From Acidobacteriota bacterium (lineage in GTDB: Bacteria; Acidobacteriota; Terriglobia; Acidiferrales; UBA7541), in assembly GCA_013289715.1 (NCBI GenBank), contig JABCZJ010000011.1:62001-126000 (forward strand): DNA of 64,000 bases. Direction: 5' to 3'. Shown here one piece after another: positions 56,673 to 63,904 of this stretch (the first letter of the stretch is position 1; each line of letters opens with the position of its first letter). The notes beneath the pieces were generated by a model. That model had not been told where the DNA came from, made no database searches, and saw nothing but the letters and a program-made list of their open reading frames with translations. Both the position numbers and the translations under genes were made by a program.

Positions 56673-56680
56673 TTGGGCAG

Positions 56681-56709
56681 ATATTAGGTTGCGTATTCCG
56701 GCAAGTCAA
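56681..56709 (-). promoter_or_regulatory. Near-consensus promoter of the kinase gene, leaderless
   Basis: Minus strand TTGACT (56704-56709), 17-bp spacer, TAATAT (56681-56686), then eight bases to the ATG at 56670-56672. Transcription should begin at or one or two bases before the start codon. Confidence 0.6.
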
Positions 56710-56802
56710 CGCGAAGAAATACCCCCAAAGCCGGCAGGGCAGGTGCGATGACCCGAATTCTGCTGTAGACATATGTATGCCTGTGTGATACCATGTCGGC
56801 TC

Positions 56803-56946
56803 ATGAAACGGACAGCCTTGTTCTTGAAGGAAGAGCAGTTGGCAAAGCTCCAGAAGCTATCCGGGAAAACCGGCGCACCCGTCGCAGAATTGGTTCGCCG
56901 CGCTATTGATGCGTACTTGCTTTTGAGGAAGAAGGAACTGAAATGA
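56803..56946 (+). CDS. Small ribbon-helix-helix (CopG-like) DNA-binding protein
   Basis: A 47-residue protein: an N-terminal strand RTALFLKEEQLAKLQKLSGK, then a helix-turn-helix-like GAPVAELVRRAIDAYLLLRK, the RHH pattern. Its TGA overlaps the ATG of the serine recombinase (ATGA), so the two are translationally coupled. It probably represses its own operon or helps the recombinase bind DNA. It is too short for an automatic cut-off and was read directly. Confidence 0.65.
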   Translation: MKRTALFLKEEQLAKLQKLSGKTGAPVAELVRRAIDAYLLLRKKELK

Positions 56947-57596
56947 AAAAACGTGCAGCACTGTATTGCAGAATTTCGACGGGAGACCAGCATCTTGAAA
57001 CACAGTTGCTCGACCTGCGCGAAATGGCGAAGCAGCGCGGATACGAAATCGTGCGCGAGTATACCGATGTAATTTCTGGTACGAAGTCGAAACGGGCTGG
57101 ACTCGACCAGCTGATGTCCGATGCTCGGCGACACCGCTTTGATATCGTGCTCGTCGCAGCGTTTGACCGCATCGCACGAAATGTCCGGCATTTCTTGGAT
57201 GTGTTGGACGAGCTGAATCATCTCGGCATACAATTTATGAGCAAACGCGAAAACGTTGACACGTCAGGACCGCTTGGTCGTGCGATGTTAACAATCGTCG
57301 GAGCGATATCGGAGCTGGAGCGAAGTGTAATCGTGGAAAGAGTTCGAGCTGGAATGCGGCGAGCGAAATTGGAAGGAAGAAGAATCGGACGGGCTCCACT
57401 CGACATTGACCGTGCACAAGTCGTTGCTGACCGCCTCGCAGGGATGTCGCTGACCAGCGTTGCAAAGAAATACCACGTCTCCAGAGCTACTGTCTGCCGT
57501 TTGACCAATGAAGCTCGCGGACCGAAGTCGCACGCAGGTAATCTAGAAAAAGCAGTTCCTCATACCGAAACAGGTAATTTGCAGGCTGCTGCCTGA
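56943..57596 (+). CDS. Serine recombinase (resolvase/invertase family)
   Basis: A 217-residue resolvase. The catalytic Ser12 lies in ALYCRISTGDQ, with the arginine-bearing AFDRIARNVRHFLD and RAMLTIVGAISELERSVIVE, and a C-terminal helix-turn-helix (SLTSVAKKYHVSRATVCRLT). It cuts both strands via a phosphoserine intermediate and may invert, resolve or insert DNA. It is coupled to an RHH protein and lies beside the repeat-separated gene array. Confidence 0.92.
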   Translation: MKKRAALYCRISTGDQHLETQLLDLREMAKQRGYEIVREYTDVISGTKSKRAGLDQLMSDARRHRFDIVLVAAFDRIARNVRHFLDVLDELNHLGIQFMSKRENVDTSGPLGRAMLTIVGAISELERSVIVERVRAGMRRAKLEGRRIGRAPLDIDRAQVVADRLAGMSLTSVAKKYHVSRATVCRLTNEARGPKSHAGNLEKAVPHTETGNLQAAA

Positions 57597-57743
57597 CCTG
57601 CGAGTCCACGTTACGGTTGGTCGCCTGCGTCTCCGTGTCTGTGGAAATCCTGTAGGAAGGTACGGAATTGCCTGTTCAGCAGAGGAACTGGTGGTCAGTT
57701 AAGTCTTCGTCAACTTCCACTGTTGTTATAGGCTGCGTACAGC

Positions 57744-58157
57744 GTGCTAAATCCGACCGCAACTGAACGCAAGTCCTTATCGTCGCGCCTCGGGTCCGTC
57801 CTTCGAGAATGTCTTAAAATTGTAGGAATTGCGCTTGGATGCCTAGTTGTTCTCGCCGTGATTGCTTTTATCGTGGCAAGGACCGGAATTGTCATTCCAT
57901 GGCGTTGGACGGCACTGTGCTATTGGACGGGCTTCCTGATTTGGTGCATTTGCGTTCAATTCAAACAGCACCTTCGGCAGCCGAAATTCTGGATTACCTT
58001 TTTGGGTCTCCTCGTGATTCACGTGATTGGATTCATCGCCGTGCTACAGAGGTCCACCGAGTGGCATAACACGTGGTTTCTCGCGGTCGTACTGGTCGAA
58101 GTACCGTGTTTCGCGGTCGCTCTCGGCCTCGTAGTGGACAAGAAGCTTTCCCACTAA
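57744..58157 (+). CDS. Hypothetical membrane protein (array gene 1)
   Basis: A 137-residue protein with about four membrane segments (24-46, 55-74, 82-102, 111-130). The family was not recognised. GTG start at 57744 without a clear Shine-Dalgarno. It precedes repeat R1. Confidence 0.5.
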   Translation: MLNPTATERKSLSSRLGSVLRECLKIVGIALGCLVVLAVIAFIVARTGIVIPWRWTALCYWTGFLIWCICVQFKQHLRQPKFWITFLGLLVIHVIGFIAVLQRSTEWHNTWFLAVVLVEVPCFAVALGLVVDKKLSH

Positions 58158-58182
58158 AATCCGGGCTGCCACATCCAGACGG

Positions 58183-58270
58183 CTTTACCGGACGCGCGCA
58201 GAACTCCCCGCCTCCGTTCACTCCTCGCCGAAAATGCGCATCCGGTAAAGCACTAGCGTTTATCAGGCAC
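58183..58270 (+). repeat. Hairpin repeat R1
   Basis: A 14-bp stem with one internal mismatch: CTTTACCGGA-C-GCGC at 58183-58197 against GCGC-A-TCCGGTAAAG at 58236-58250, loop about 38 nt, ending in GCGTTTATCAGGCA. It shares the ending with R6 and R7 and its orientation with all other copies. Confidence 0.65.
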
Positions 58271-58378
58271 TAGCCTACTAACGTGTGATAATGCCTGTTC
58301 TCCACGGCTAGTTCCTCGAAGGTAAAGTTCCGTGTAATATGCGGGTAGCGTACGCAGCGTGCGAGCAAAGGAACTGTC

Positions 58379-58777
58379 GTGTCCACGAACCATGAAAATT
58401 TGAAGCCTTGGGAATTAGCGTTCTTGGGCGAAAAACCTCTCTTGACGACAAGTGTGTTCTGGCAGTGCACGATTGGTATGCTCTTCGCTCTAACGCAAAT
58501 CTACTTTTCGGCAGTGCTGTTGCGTACTCACGAGCGTGAGATATTTTCGCGTTGGTGGCCGCTGTTTGCGGTTCTCGTCGGCGCGGTGTTGGGTCTGTCG
58601 TGGAACTTCCTGGCGAAGGCTTCCACAATCAGGACCCTCCTTCGCAAGAATAAGGGCCAGCCCGGATATGAAGATTATCTGTCGTCGGCGAAATCTTTGG
58701 CGCTAAATTATTTCACGCTGACGATGGGATTGGGATTGGCCATATTAATCGCTCGAATGATTTTCGGTAGGACCTAG
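58379..58777 (+). CDS. Hypothetical membrane protein (array gene 2)
   Basis: A 132-residue protein with three membrane segments (about 23-45, 61-80, 108-127) separated by charged loops. The family was not recognised. GTG start at 58379 behind AAAGGAA. Confidence 0.5.
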   Translation: MSTNHENLKPWELAFLGEKPLLTTSVFWQCTIGMLFALTQIYFSAVLLRTHEREIFSRWWPLFAVLVGAVLGLSWNFLAKASTIRTLLRKNKGQPGYEDYLSSAKSLALNYFTLTMGLGLAILIARMIFGRT

Positions 58778-58800
58778 CGCTCCCTGCAATTTCAGCCGCA

Positions 58801-58865
58801 GTGCCTGATAAGTTGCGGAACCGGAAAGTACGAAAATTCACTTGGACGGTTAATGCGTTTACCAA
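58801..58865 (+). repeat. Hairpin repeat R2 (5' half)
   Basis: GCCTGATAAG at 58803-58812, CGGAACCGGAAAGTACGAAA at 58816-58835, then CACTTGGACGGTTAATGCGT. It matches the left halves of R4 and R5; the right half is absent. Confidence 0.55.
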
Positions 58866-58881
58866 GCACAAAGTGTGAATA

Positions 58882-59604
58882 TCATCCACCGTCTAAGCAC
58901 GGAATGCGGAAACTCAGCGTCAGAGAGAATCGGGTTGGCTTCCCACCCGGAGAAACATTGAATCTCCAAGTGCGAACTGTTTCCAACGCTGCCTTATCGA
59001 GGAGTTCATCCAGAGGCTTAATAATGTGGACATCCGAGACACTCCCGTCTGGATTCACAACAATGGAAAGGTAAAGCTGCCCTCGACGCCGCTCCGCTCT
59101 GGCTGCCTCGGGATACGGAGGCCACGCTTGGGCCAACTTGCCAAGAATTTTCAGGTCGCCTTCATGCTCTTCGGTCGGCACTATTGTTGTGATGATGTCG
59201 CCCCCGTCCATCCCTTTTCCTTCGGGGCAAGCCTTCGTCAAGCTGTACGTCAATTGAAGCTGCGTTTTTGCGGGCGCTTTTGGAGGCGCTTCAAACTCCC
59301 ATTGCCGTGCGGCATCCATAGATAATTGCAAAAGCTCCTGTGGCCCGCTAATCGGACTGACATCCGTCACCTTACCGTGTTCATCGACTGTCAAACACAG
59401 AACTACTGTCCCTTCGACATTCTTCCTTGTGGCTTCTTCCGTGTACGTGCCCGAAATTGACTTTTTTATCTTTAGGTTTTCATTAACGGCACAATCGTTT
59501 CGGCGGCCTTGTTCATTCTGGCAGAGAGCACTACGAGGATTGGCGATGCCTAGAACAAACATCGCCATGGCAAGAGTCAAAGCACGCATAAGCCGTGTTT
59601 CCAT
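58882..59604 (-). CDS. Secreted protein with two tandem TonB C-terminal domains
   Basis: A 240-residue protein with a signal peptide (MRALTLAMAMFVLGIANPRS region, cut about residue 27). Two TonB_C-type domains follow: about 60-125 (VEGTVVLCLTVDEHGKVTDV, AARQWEFEAPP) and about 160-240 (PYPEAARAERRRGQLYLSIV, ETVRTWRFNVSPGGK). There is no proline-rich energy-coupling arm, so it is not a normal TonB and is probably a periplasmic protein that uses the fold for binding. The start is uncertain (59604 ATG, GTG 59613 or ATG 59589). Confidence 0.65.
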   Translation of the reverse strand: METRLMRALTLAMAMFVLGIANPRSALCQNEQGRRNDCAVNENLKIKKSISGTYTEEATRKNVEGTVVLCLTVDEHGKVTDVSPISGPQELLQLSMDAARQWEFEAPPKAPAKTQLQLTYSLTKACPEGKGMDGGDIITTIVPTEEHEGDLKILGKLAQAWPPYPEAARAERRRGQLYLSIVVNPDGSVSDVHIIKPLDELLDKAALETVRTWRFNVSPGGKPTRFSLTLSFRIPCLDGG

Positions 59605-59644
59605 CACTTCCACTCTACACCGACTCCTAACTCCTGTTTAGTCG

Positions 59645-59691
59645 TAATCGGAAACTAGGAAAATCCACTTTACCGGTGAGCGTCAATCAGG
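59645..59691 (+). repeat. Hairpin repeat R3 (fragment)
   Basis: AATCGGAAACTAGGAAAATC at 59646-59665 with CACTTTACCGG: a short degenerate copy of the left end of R4 and R5, between two minus-strand genes. Confidence 0.45.
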
Positions 59692-60385
59692 ATTTACCCG
59701 GTTCTTTGGCTTTTCGTTCTGCACGAATGACGTCCGCTAGGCCACTTTTGCCGGCCCACATTCTTTGCAGGTCCACCCATATTTCTCTCGACATGGGGCC
59801 GAGAAACTGCTCGTAGACTCTATTGCCACCCTGCCGCCAAGAAGCGAAACACTGGAGGGTCTCAAAGAAGCCAAGACCAATCAGGTTTTTCGTTTCTTCG
59901 TCAGCACCAAGTAGTTGTTGCTCCAAAAACTGAAAAGCTCGGCGCGTCTCGTCGAGGTTTCCTTTTTCGTAGACATCCTCGACGACAAAATCCACGACCT
60001 CGCCCATGTCGATATACGAGCCACTTGAATTGCCGCCCTCGTAAGCGATGTATTTTCGCCAACGCTGCAAGAAGTCTGGAAAGGCGTGTCGAAAGTTTGA
60101 AATGACGGCACTCGTACGGGGTTCGTCGCGGTCGAGCAGAATAGACACAGCCTCATCCTCGCTGGCCGGTTTCAATCCCATTTCCGCGAATGCCCTTGCT
60201 GGCAGCGTGCCTAAATCCCGAGTGGCCGGGTGCGATAGTCCGGCCAGTTGCTGCAAAGCGGTCCCGTCGAATCCTTGTTCGAGTGCCAAAACCGCCGCCT
60301 GTACCAGTTGCTCGGGCTCAACACCTCCGAGGACCCATTTCGCCTGCAAGAGTTGAACATCGAGACTGTGTTTCGATTCGCTCAC
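59687..60385 (-). CDS. Hypothetical protein, DUF7674-like
   Basis: A 232-residue cytoplasmic protein. The C-terminal half (FPDFLQRWRKYIAYEGGNSS, GEVVDFVVEDVYEKGNLDET, RRAFQFLEQQLLGADEETKN, GLGFFETLQCFASW) has the helical pattern of DUF7674-type proteins. The N-terminal half (about 1-90) is helical and unrecognised. GTG start at 60385. TAACAT lies eight nt upstream, again a leaderless-like arrangement. Confidence 0.55.
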   Translation of the reverse strand: MSESKHSLDVQLLQAKWVLGGVEPEQLVQAAVLALEQGFDGTALQQLAGLSHPATRDLGTLPARAFAEMGLKPASEDEAVSILLDRDEPRTSAVISNFRHAFPDFLQRWRKYIAYEGGNSSGSYIDMGEVVDFVVEDVYEKGNLDETRRAFQFLEQQLLGADEETKNLIGLGFFETLQCFASWRQGGNRVYEQFLGPMSREIWVDLQRMWAGKSGLADVIRAERKAKEPGKS

Positions 60386-60433
60386 GTGAGCTCATGTTAG
60401 ACGATATTTGGCCGAATAGCGCCCGATTTGTCG

Positions 60434-60563
60434 TGCGGAAACTCGAAATCCACTTGGAAGGTTAATGCGTTTGAACGAAGTCGCCCGCGCGGCGGACGCT
60501 GTGCACAATTTCACTTGTTCGCGAAAACCCGCCTCCGATAGAGCGCTAACGTTCATTAGGTGC
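60434..60563 (+). repeat. Hairpin repeat R4 (full length)
   Basis: About 130 bp: CGGAAACTCGAAATCCACTT, GGTTAATGCGTTTGAACGAA, GGCGGACGCTGTGCAC, TTTCACTTGTTCGCGAAAAC, CTCCGATAGAGCGCTAACGT, TCATTAGGTGC. The outer arms pair (TAATG with CATTA and CGTT with AACG), and an inner CGGACGC stem meets GCCTCCG with one mismatch. Confidence 0.65.
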
Positions 60564-60617
60564 TTGAAACGAACGAGCGCTACTCGTTATTGTGAGGCGG
60601 TAGGAATGACGCGGCTG

Positions 60618-61043
60618 CTATTGTTTTGGTGCGAAGATTCGGTGATTTTCCGGTCCCGGAGAGGGGTCAGCGAATTTGAATCCGCCCATCCACGATTTTG
60701 CGTAGGGCACAATTAAACTCTGAGATTTGCCGGCTGTTTCTTCTAACGTCATCCAGATTGCATCTTTCCAATCGCCGCTTTTGAGCCGAGTGTCAAGTGC
60801 TATGCCAGCAGCGCGACAAGTACCCTTAGCCGCCATATCTCTAAGGCCAGACTCAAGGAGTTGCAAAGCGATATGTGCGCCGGGCTGCTCTTCTTTCGTA
60901 TTCGCTATAACGTAAGCGATTTTTCCGTCGGGGGACACAATTCTGCCGATTGGCAGGAATGCCCCCTGCGTCTGCAGCAGCTTTTTTGCCATAGCGAACA
61001 GCGAATCATAAAGAAGCTGAAAGTCCGGGTTCTCTAGCTTCAT
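60618..61043 (-). CDS. Hypothetical protein (array gene 5)
   Basis: A 141-residue protein of mixed alpha/beta pattern (GAFLPIGRIVSPDGKIAYVI, WKDAIWMTLEETAGKSQSLI). The family was not recognised, and no signal peptide is seen. GAGG lies about seven nt before ATG 61043. Confidence 0.5.
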   Translation of the reverse strand: MKLENPDFQLLYDSLFAMAKKLLQTQGAFLPIGRIVSPDGKIAYVIANTKEEQPGAHIALQLLESGLRDMAAKGTCRAAGIALDTRLKSGDWKDAIWMTLEETAGKSQSLIVPYAKSWMGGFKFADPSPGPENHRIFAPKQ

Positions 61044-61146
61044 GCGGAAGCCTCGTCGGAGATTTACGCGAATCTATTCGTTCAGGCGGAAATAAAGGGG
61101 TGCATTATATAGTTTTCCGGCAAGTCACGGACACACTCCTCATTGG

Positions 61147-61286
61147 ACGATAAGGCGCGCAACCGGAAACTACGAAAATCCACCTGGACGGTAAATGCGT
61201 TAGGTCGTAGCCACCCGGCGGCGGACGCTACGCACACTTTCACCTCTTCCCGAAAACGCGCGTCCGATAAAGCGCTAACGCTTGCC
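61147..61286 (+). repeat. Hairpin repeat R5 (full length, best folded)
   Basis: About 140 bp. The outer arms pair as GGTAA-AT-GCGTTAG against CTAACGC-TTGCC (12 bp with a two-base bulge and one G-T pair); the inner stem is CGGACGC/GCGTCCG; the loop holds TTTCACCTCTTCCCGAAAAC. Sequence of the arms differs from R4 but pairing is kept, an indication of structural conservation. Confidence 0.7.
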
Positions 61287-61291
61287 ACGGC

Positions 61292-61927
61292 TTAGCCGCT
61301 TCGTTTAGGGATGACCGGGGCATTTTTCGCGACGACATACCGCTTGCCGTCGAATTTCATAGGCATGACACCGATGGCATCAAACGTAATCCAACTCAGC
61401 CAAATATCACGAACGCCCCGCGACCTTGTCGGGCGAATTTCTAGCCCGTCCGCACTTTTGCTTAGGACTACGATGAATCCGCCACGAACTTTGCGTAAAA
61501 TCCAAAACGGGCCATTCTTGATGCCATCCCAGCAGCCGCTTTCGGATTTCTTCCCATCCTGCTCACCTGATAGCATTCGCGGCACAATGACCAAATCAGT
61601 CTCCGCGGAGCTATGTAGATGGATTGCTGCCGCAACAAACCACTGAGTTGGGAGTTGGCGAAAGTCTGAGTTCTTCGATTTCACGCACTGGGCAACGATG
61701 TCATCTTCGCTCATCACGTCCAGCGCGGATTGAGGGATTGCAATTGGCCGCAGGATAGGTACAAATCCGACTTGCTCCCGACCGAAACCAGACTGTTCCT
61801 GCTCGCTTGGTGTCACGCTGTCTTGGGCCTTTGTTAGCAGAGCGACAAAGACCACAGCGATGAGTGTAAGGCAGCGACCTTTTGATAGTGAGTTTCCGGT
61901 GCCTTGATTTCGACAGGTGCGCTTCAT
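61292..61927 (-). CDS. Hypothetical secreted protein (array gene 6)
   Basis: A 211-residue protein with a signal peptide (LTLIAVVFVALLTKAQ). The mature part (TQWFVAAAIHLHSSAETDLV, FWILRKVRGGFIVVLSKSAD, IWLSWITFDAIGVMPMKFDG) resembles proteins with a repeated beta layout. The family was not recognised. ATG 61925-61927 is preferred over GTG 61936. TAGAAT lies ten nt upstream. Confidence 0.5.
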   Translation of the reverse strand: MKRTCRNQGTGNSLSKGRCLTLIAVVFVALLTKAQDSVTPSEQEQSGFGREQVGFVPILRPIAIPQSALDVMSEDDIVAQCVKSKNSDFRQLPTQWFVAAAIHLHSSAETDLVIVPRMLSGEQDGKKSESGCWDGIKNGPFWILRKVRGGFIVVLSKSADGLEIRPTRSRGVRDIWLSWITFDAIGVMPMKFDGKRYVVAKNAPVIPKRSG

Positions 61928-61936
61928 TATCGTCAC

Positions 61937-62168
61937 GATTCTACTACTGAAATGTGGGCCAACTCCCGATTAGCCCTGACTGGGTCTTCGACGCGTCGCT
62001 GCTGCCAGAAACTTGTCCAAACGGATTTGTTGATTTCAGGGAACTTAATTGACAAGTTTCTGGAGGGTCGCGTAACCGGACTCTTCCACGATTGAACAAC
62101 GCTTGCGATTATCGACGGCGACGTGGAACTTTTTTCTCTTATCGTGTGTCTAGTCACGTAGAGACCAA
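61937..62168 (+). other. Intergenic region without a repeat copy
   Basis: 232 bp between genes 6 and 7. No gene and no clear hairpin repeat were found, so this joint lacks a recognisable R unit. Confidence 0.4.
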
Positions 62169-62996
62169 ATGAGGTTATTCCCACAACGTGCGAGGTTCGG
62201 CCTCGCACAGAAAAGCGTGCGAGTAGCCGGGTGGACGCTCGCCGTCCTGTCGGTACTTTGCCTCATGCTATACGGGGTCGCCCGAGCTACTCAGGCGCTC
62301 GAATACCGGCGAGCAACGGTTTTCCTCGATGAACTGAAAACTTTCCAACCCGGCCAATCGGAAGCATCCGTCATGCCATTCATTCAGAGTAACGGTGGGT
62401 TCCGTCCAGACCGAGTATTCGGTGTGAAAAATGACGCATACATAATGAGAATCGACCCGTGGCACTTGATGCATCCTCTTCCCGGCCCAAACTGGGTCGG
62501 GGGTGCTTACGGAGATACATTCTTGCGACTAGGAAATTGGCGCAGGCGTCTCAAACTGCGCGGCTGGACGGTTAGTGGCTCCGTTAGATTCACAGACGGA
62601 AAGGTCGCGTCAGTTTCAGGTGACCTTGTCATTGAAGGCGAAAATGAATGGTTGATGGTGGATTGGCGTTACGCGGCTGACATGCCCGCTTCCCTCTGGA
62701 ACGGACATCCAGACAGCTTGCCCGGCATGACGTCTCGATACGATTCCCGGTGGACTCATTTGCACTTCGGAAATGGAACAGGCGAAGGAATTCTCACCTC
62801 TGTGACTCCGCTCAGTACTCCCGAGGAGTTAGCCGCAGCCCGTGACATCAACCTCCAATGTTTCTGGAATGGACGGGGTTGCCGTTCGCTTTGCGAACTA
62901 ATGCCGGATGCGACTAAGTACAGACGCGAACACAATGTCGGAGGATGGGGCTGGAACTCGGGTGATTGGGGAATCCAACCTCGTGATTGCGAATAA
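62169..62996 (+). CDS. Hypothetical membrane-anchored protein (array gene 7)
   Basis: A 275-residue protein with one N-terminal membrane segment (about 20-40, VAGWTLAVLSVLCLMLYGVA). The outer part has FLDELKTFQPGQSEASVMPF and ends with a Cys- and Trp-rich tail (NLQCFWNGRGCRSLCELMPD). The family was not recognised. ATG 62169 has no Shine-Dalgarno. Confidence 0.5.
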   Translation: MRLFPQRARFGLAQKSVRVAGWTLAVLSVLCLMLYGVARATQALEYRRATVFLDELKTFQPGQSEASVMPFIQSNGGFRPDRVFGVKNDAYIMRIDPWHLMHPLPGPNWVGGAYGDTFLRLGNWRRRLKLRGWTVSGSVRFTDGKVASVSGDLVIEGENEWLMVDWRYAADMPASLWNGHPDSLPGMTSRYDSRWTHLHFGNGTGEGILTSVTPLSTPEELAAARDINLQCFWNGRGCRSLCELMPDATKYRREHNVGGWGWNSGDWGIQPRDCE

Positions 62997-63077
62997 CCAT
63001 CTTGCTCGGTTTCAGGCAACTACCGACGAGGTTCCTTATTAGATGTTATTTCGCACCGATTTCATTTCTCCGGCAAC

Positions 63078-63170
63078 GGCGTTTGAACGAAGCCGCCCCC
63101 GGCGGACGCTGCGCACAATTTCACTGCTTCGCGATAACGCGCGTCCGATGAACTCTGACGTTTATCAGAT
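63078..63170 (+). repeat. Hairpin repeat R6
   Basis: CGGCGTTTGAACGAAGCCGC at about 63077-63096, GGCGGACGCTGCGCACAATT, TTCGCGATAACGCGCGTCCG, ending CTGACGTTTATCAGAT. The inner stem is CGGACGC with GCGTCCG (63102 and 63141 regions). Confidence 0.65.
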
Positions 63171-63196
63171 TGGCCAAACAAGGCCGACTTTGGAGT

Positions 63197-63202
63197 TAAA
63201 CT
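63197..63202 (+). promoter_or_regulatory. -10 element of the TonB-domain gene, leaderless
   Basis: TAAACT at 63197-63202, seven bases, then ATG 63210. No Shine-Dalgarno. Confidence 0.4.
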
Positions 63203-63209
63203 ATCCCGC

Positions 63210-63761
63210 ATGAGCTGGTTTCCGCGTTCAATTCGAAGTCTTTGGCTACTGAGTATTTTGTTCGGCGGGGCTTACTCATGTTTGGCGCAGAGCCCGACCG
63301 TTACAATCACTCAACAAAACGCGGCGGTCCTAATGAAGTTGTCCCCTCCCGTTTACCCTCCGATTGCCTTGACGGCGCATGTTACAGGCGACATCGAATT
63401 GCAGTTGAACGTTCGTAGGGACGGGAGTGTCGAGTCGGCGATGGTAACTAGCGGAAACCCCCTGCTCCAGCAAGCCGCCTTGAGCAGCGCGAAGCAATCA
63501 CAGTTTCAGTGCCTCCACTGCATTGAAGAACTGACGCCCTACCATCTGTTCTACGCCTTCCGACTTGATGCTCCGTCTGACGCCTGCACAGGTCCGGACC
63601 CATGTAAGCCCGCGTCAGTCGTCGAACGCGCTCCAGATGTGGCGCTTTCGGAGAACCACGTCACGCTGACAAACCATCTCTCTCCGGTATGCATCTGCGA
63701 GTACCTCAAGAAAGTCCGGTCTGCGAAATGCCTTTATCTTTGGAAATGCGGAATCGGTTAG
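63210..63761 (+). CDS. Secreted protein with a TonB C-terminal-type domain (array gene 8)
   Basis: A 183-residue protein with a signal peptide (LWLLSILFGGAYSCLAQS). Residues about 45-120 form a TonB_C-like domain (LSPPVYPPIALTAHVTGDIE, LNVRRDGSVESAMVTSGNPL). The C-terminus is Cys-rich (CICEYLKKVRSAKCLYLWKC). No proline-rich arm, as in the 58882-59604 gene. Confidence 0.6.
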   Translation: MSWFPRSIRSLWLLSILFGGAYSCLAQSPTVTITQQNAAVLMKLSPPVYPPIALTAHVTGDIELQLNVRRDGSVESAMVTSGNPLLQQAALSSAKQSQFQCLHCIEELTPYHLFYAFRLDAPSDACTGPDPCKPASVVERAPDVALSENHVTLTNHLSPVCICEYLKKVRSAKCLYLWKCGIG

Positions 63762-63775
63762 AGATTTAGTTCTCG

Positions 63776-63881
63776 TGCCTGATAGGTCGTTAGGACGTAG
63801 CCGCCCGGCAGCGGACGCTTCGCACCATTTCACTTCTTCGCGAGAAAGCGCGTCCGATAGAGCGCTGACGTTTATCGGGCG
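63776..63881 (+). repeat. Hairpin repeat R7
   Basis: GCCTGATA-GGT-CGTTAG on the left pairs with CTGACG-TT-TATCGGGC on the right; the inner stem is CGGACGC (63812 region) with GCGTCCG. The middle is TTTCACTTCTTCGCGAGAAA. Confidence 0.7.
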
Positions 63882-63904
63882 GTATGTTACAGTCGCGGCT
63901 TTCC

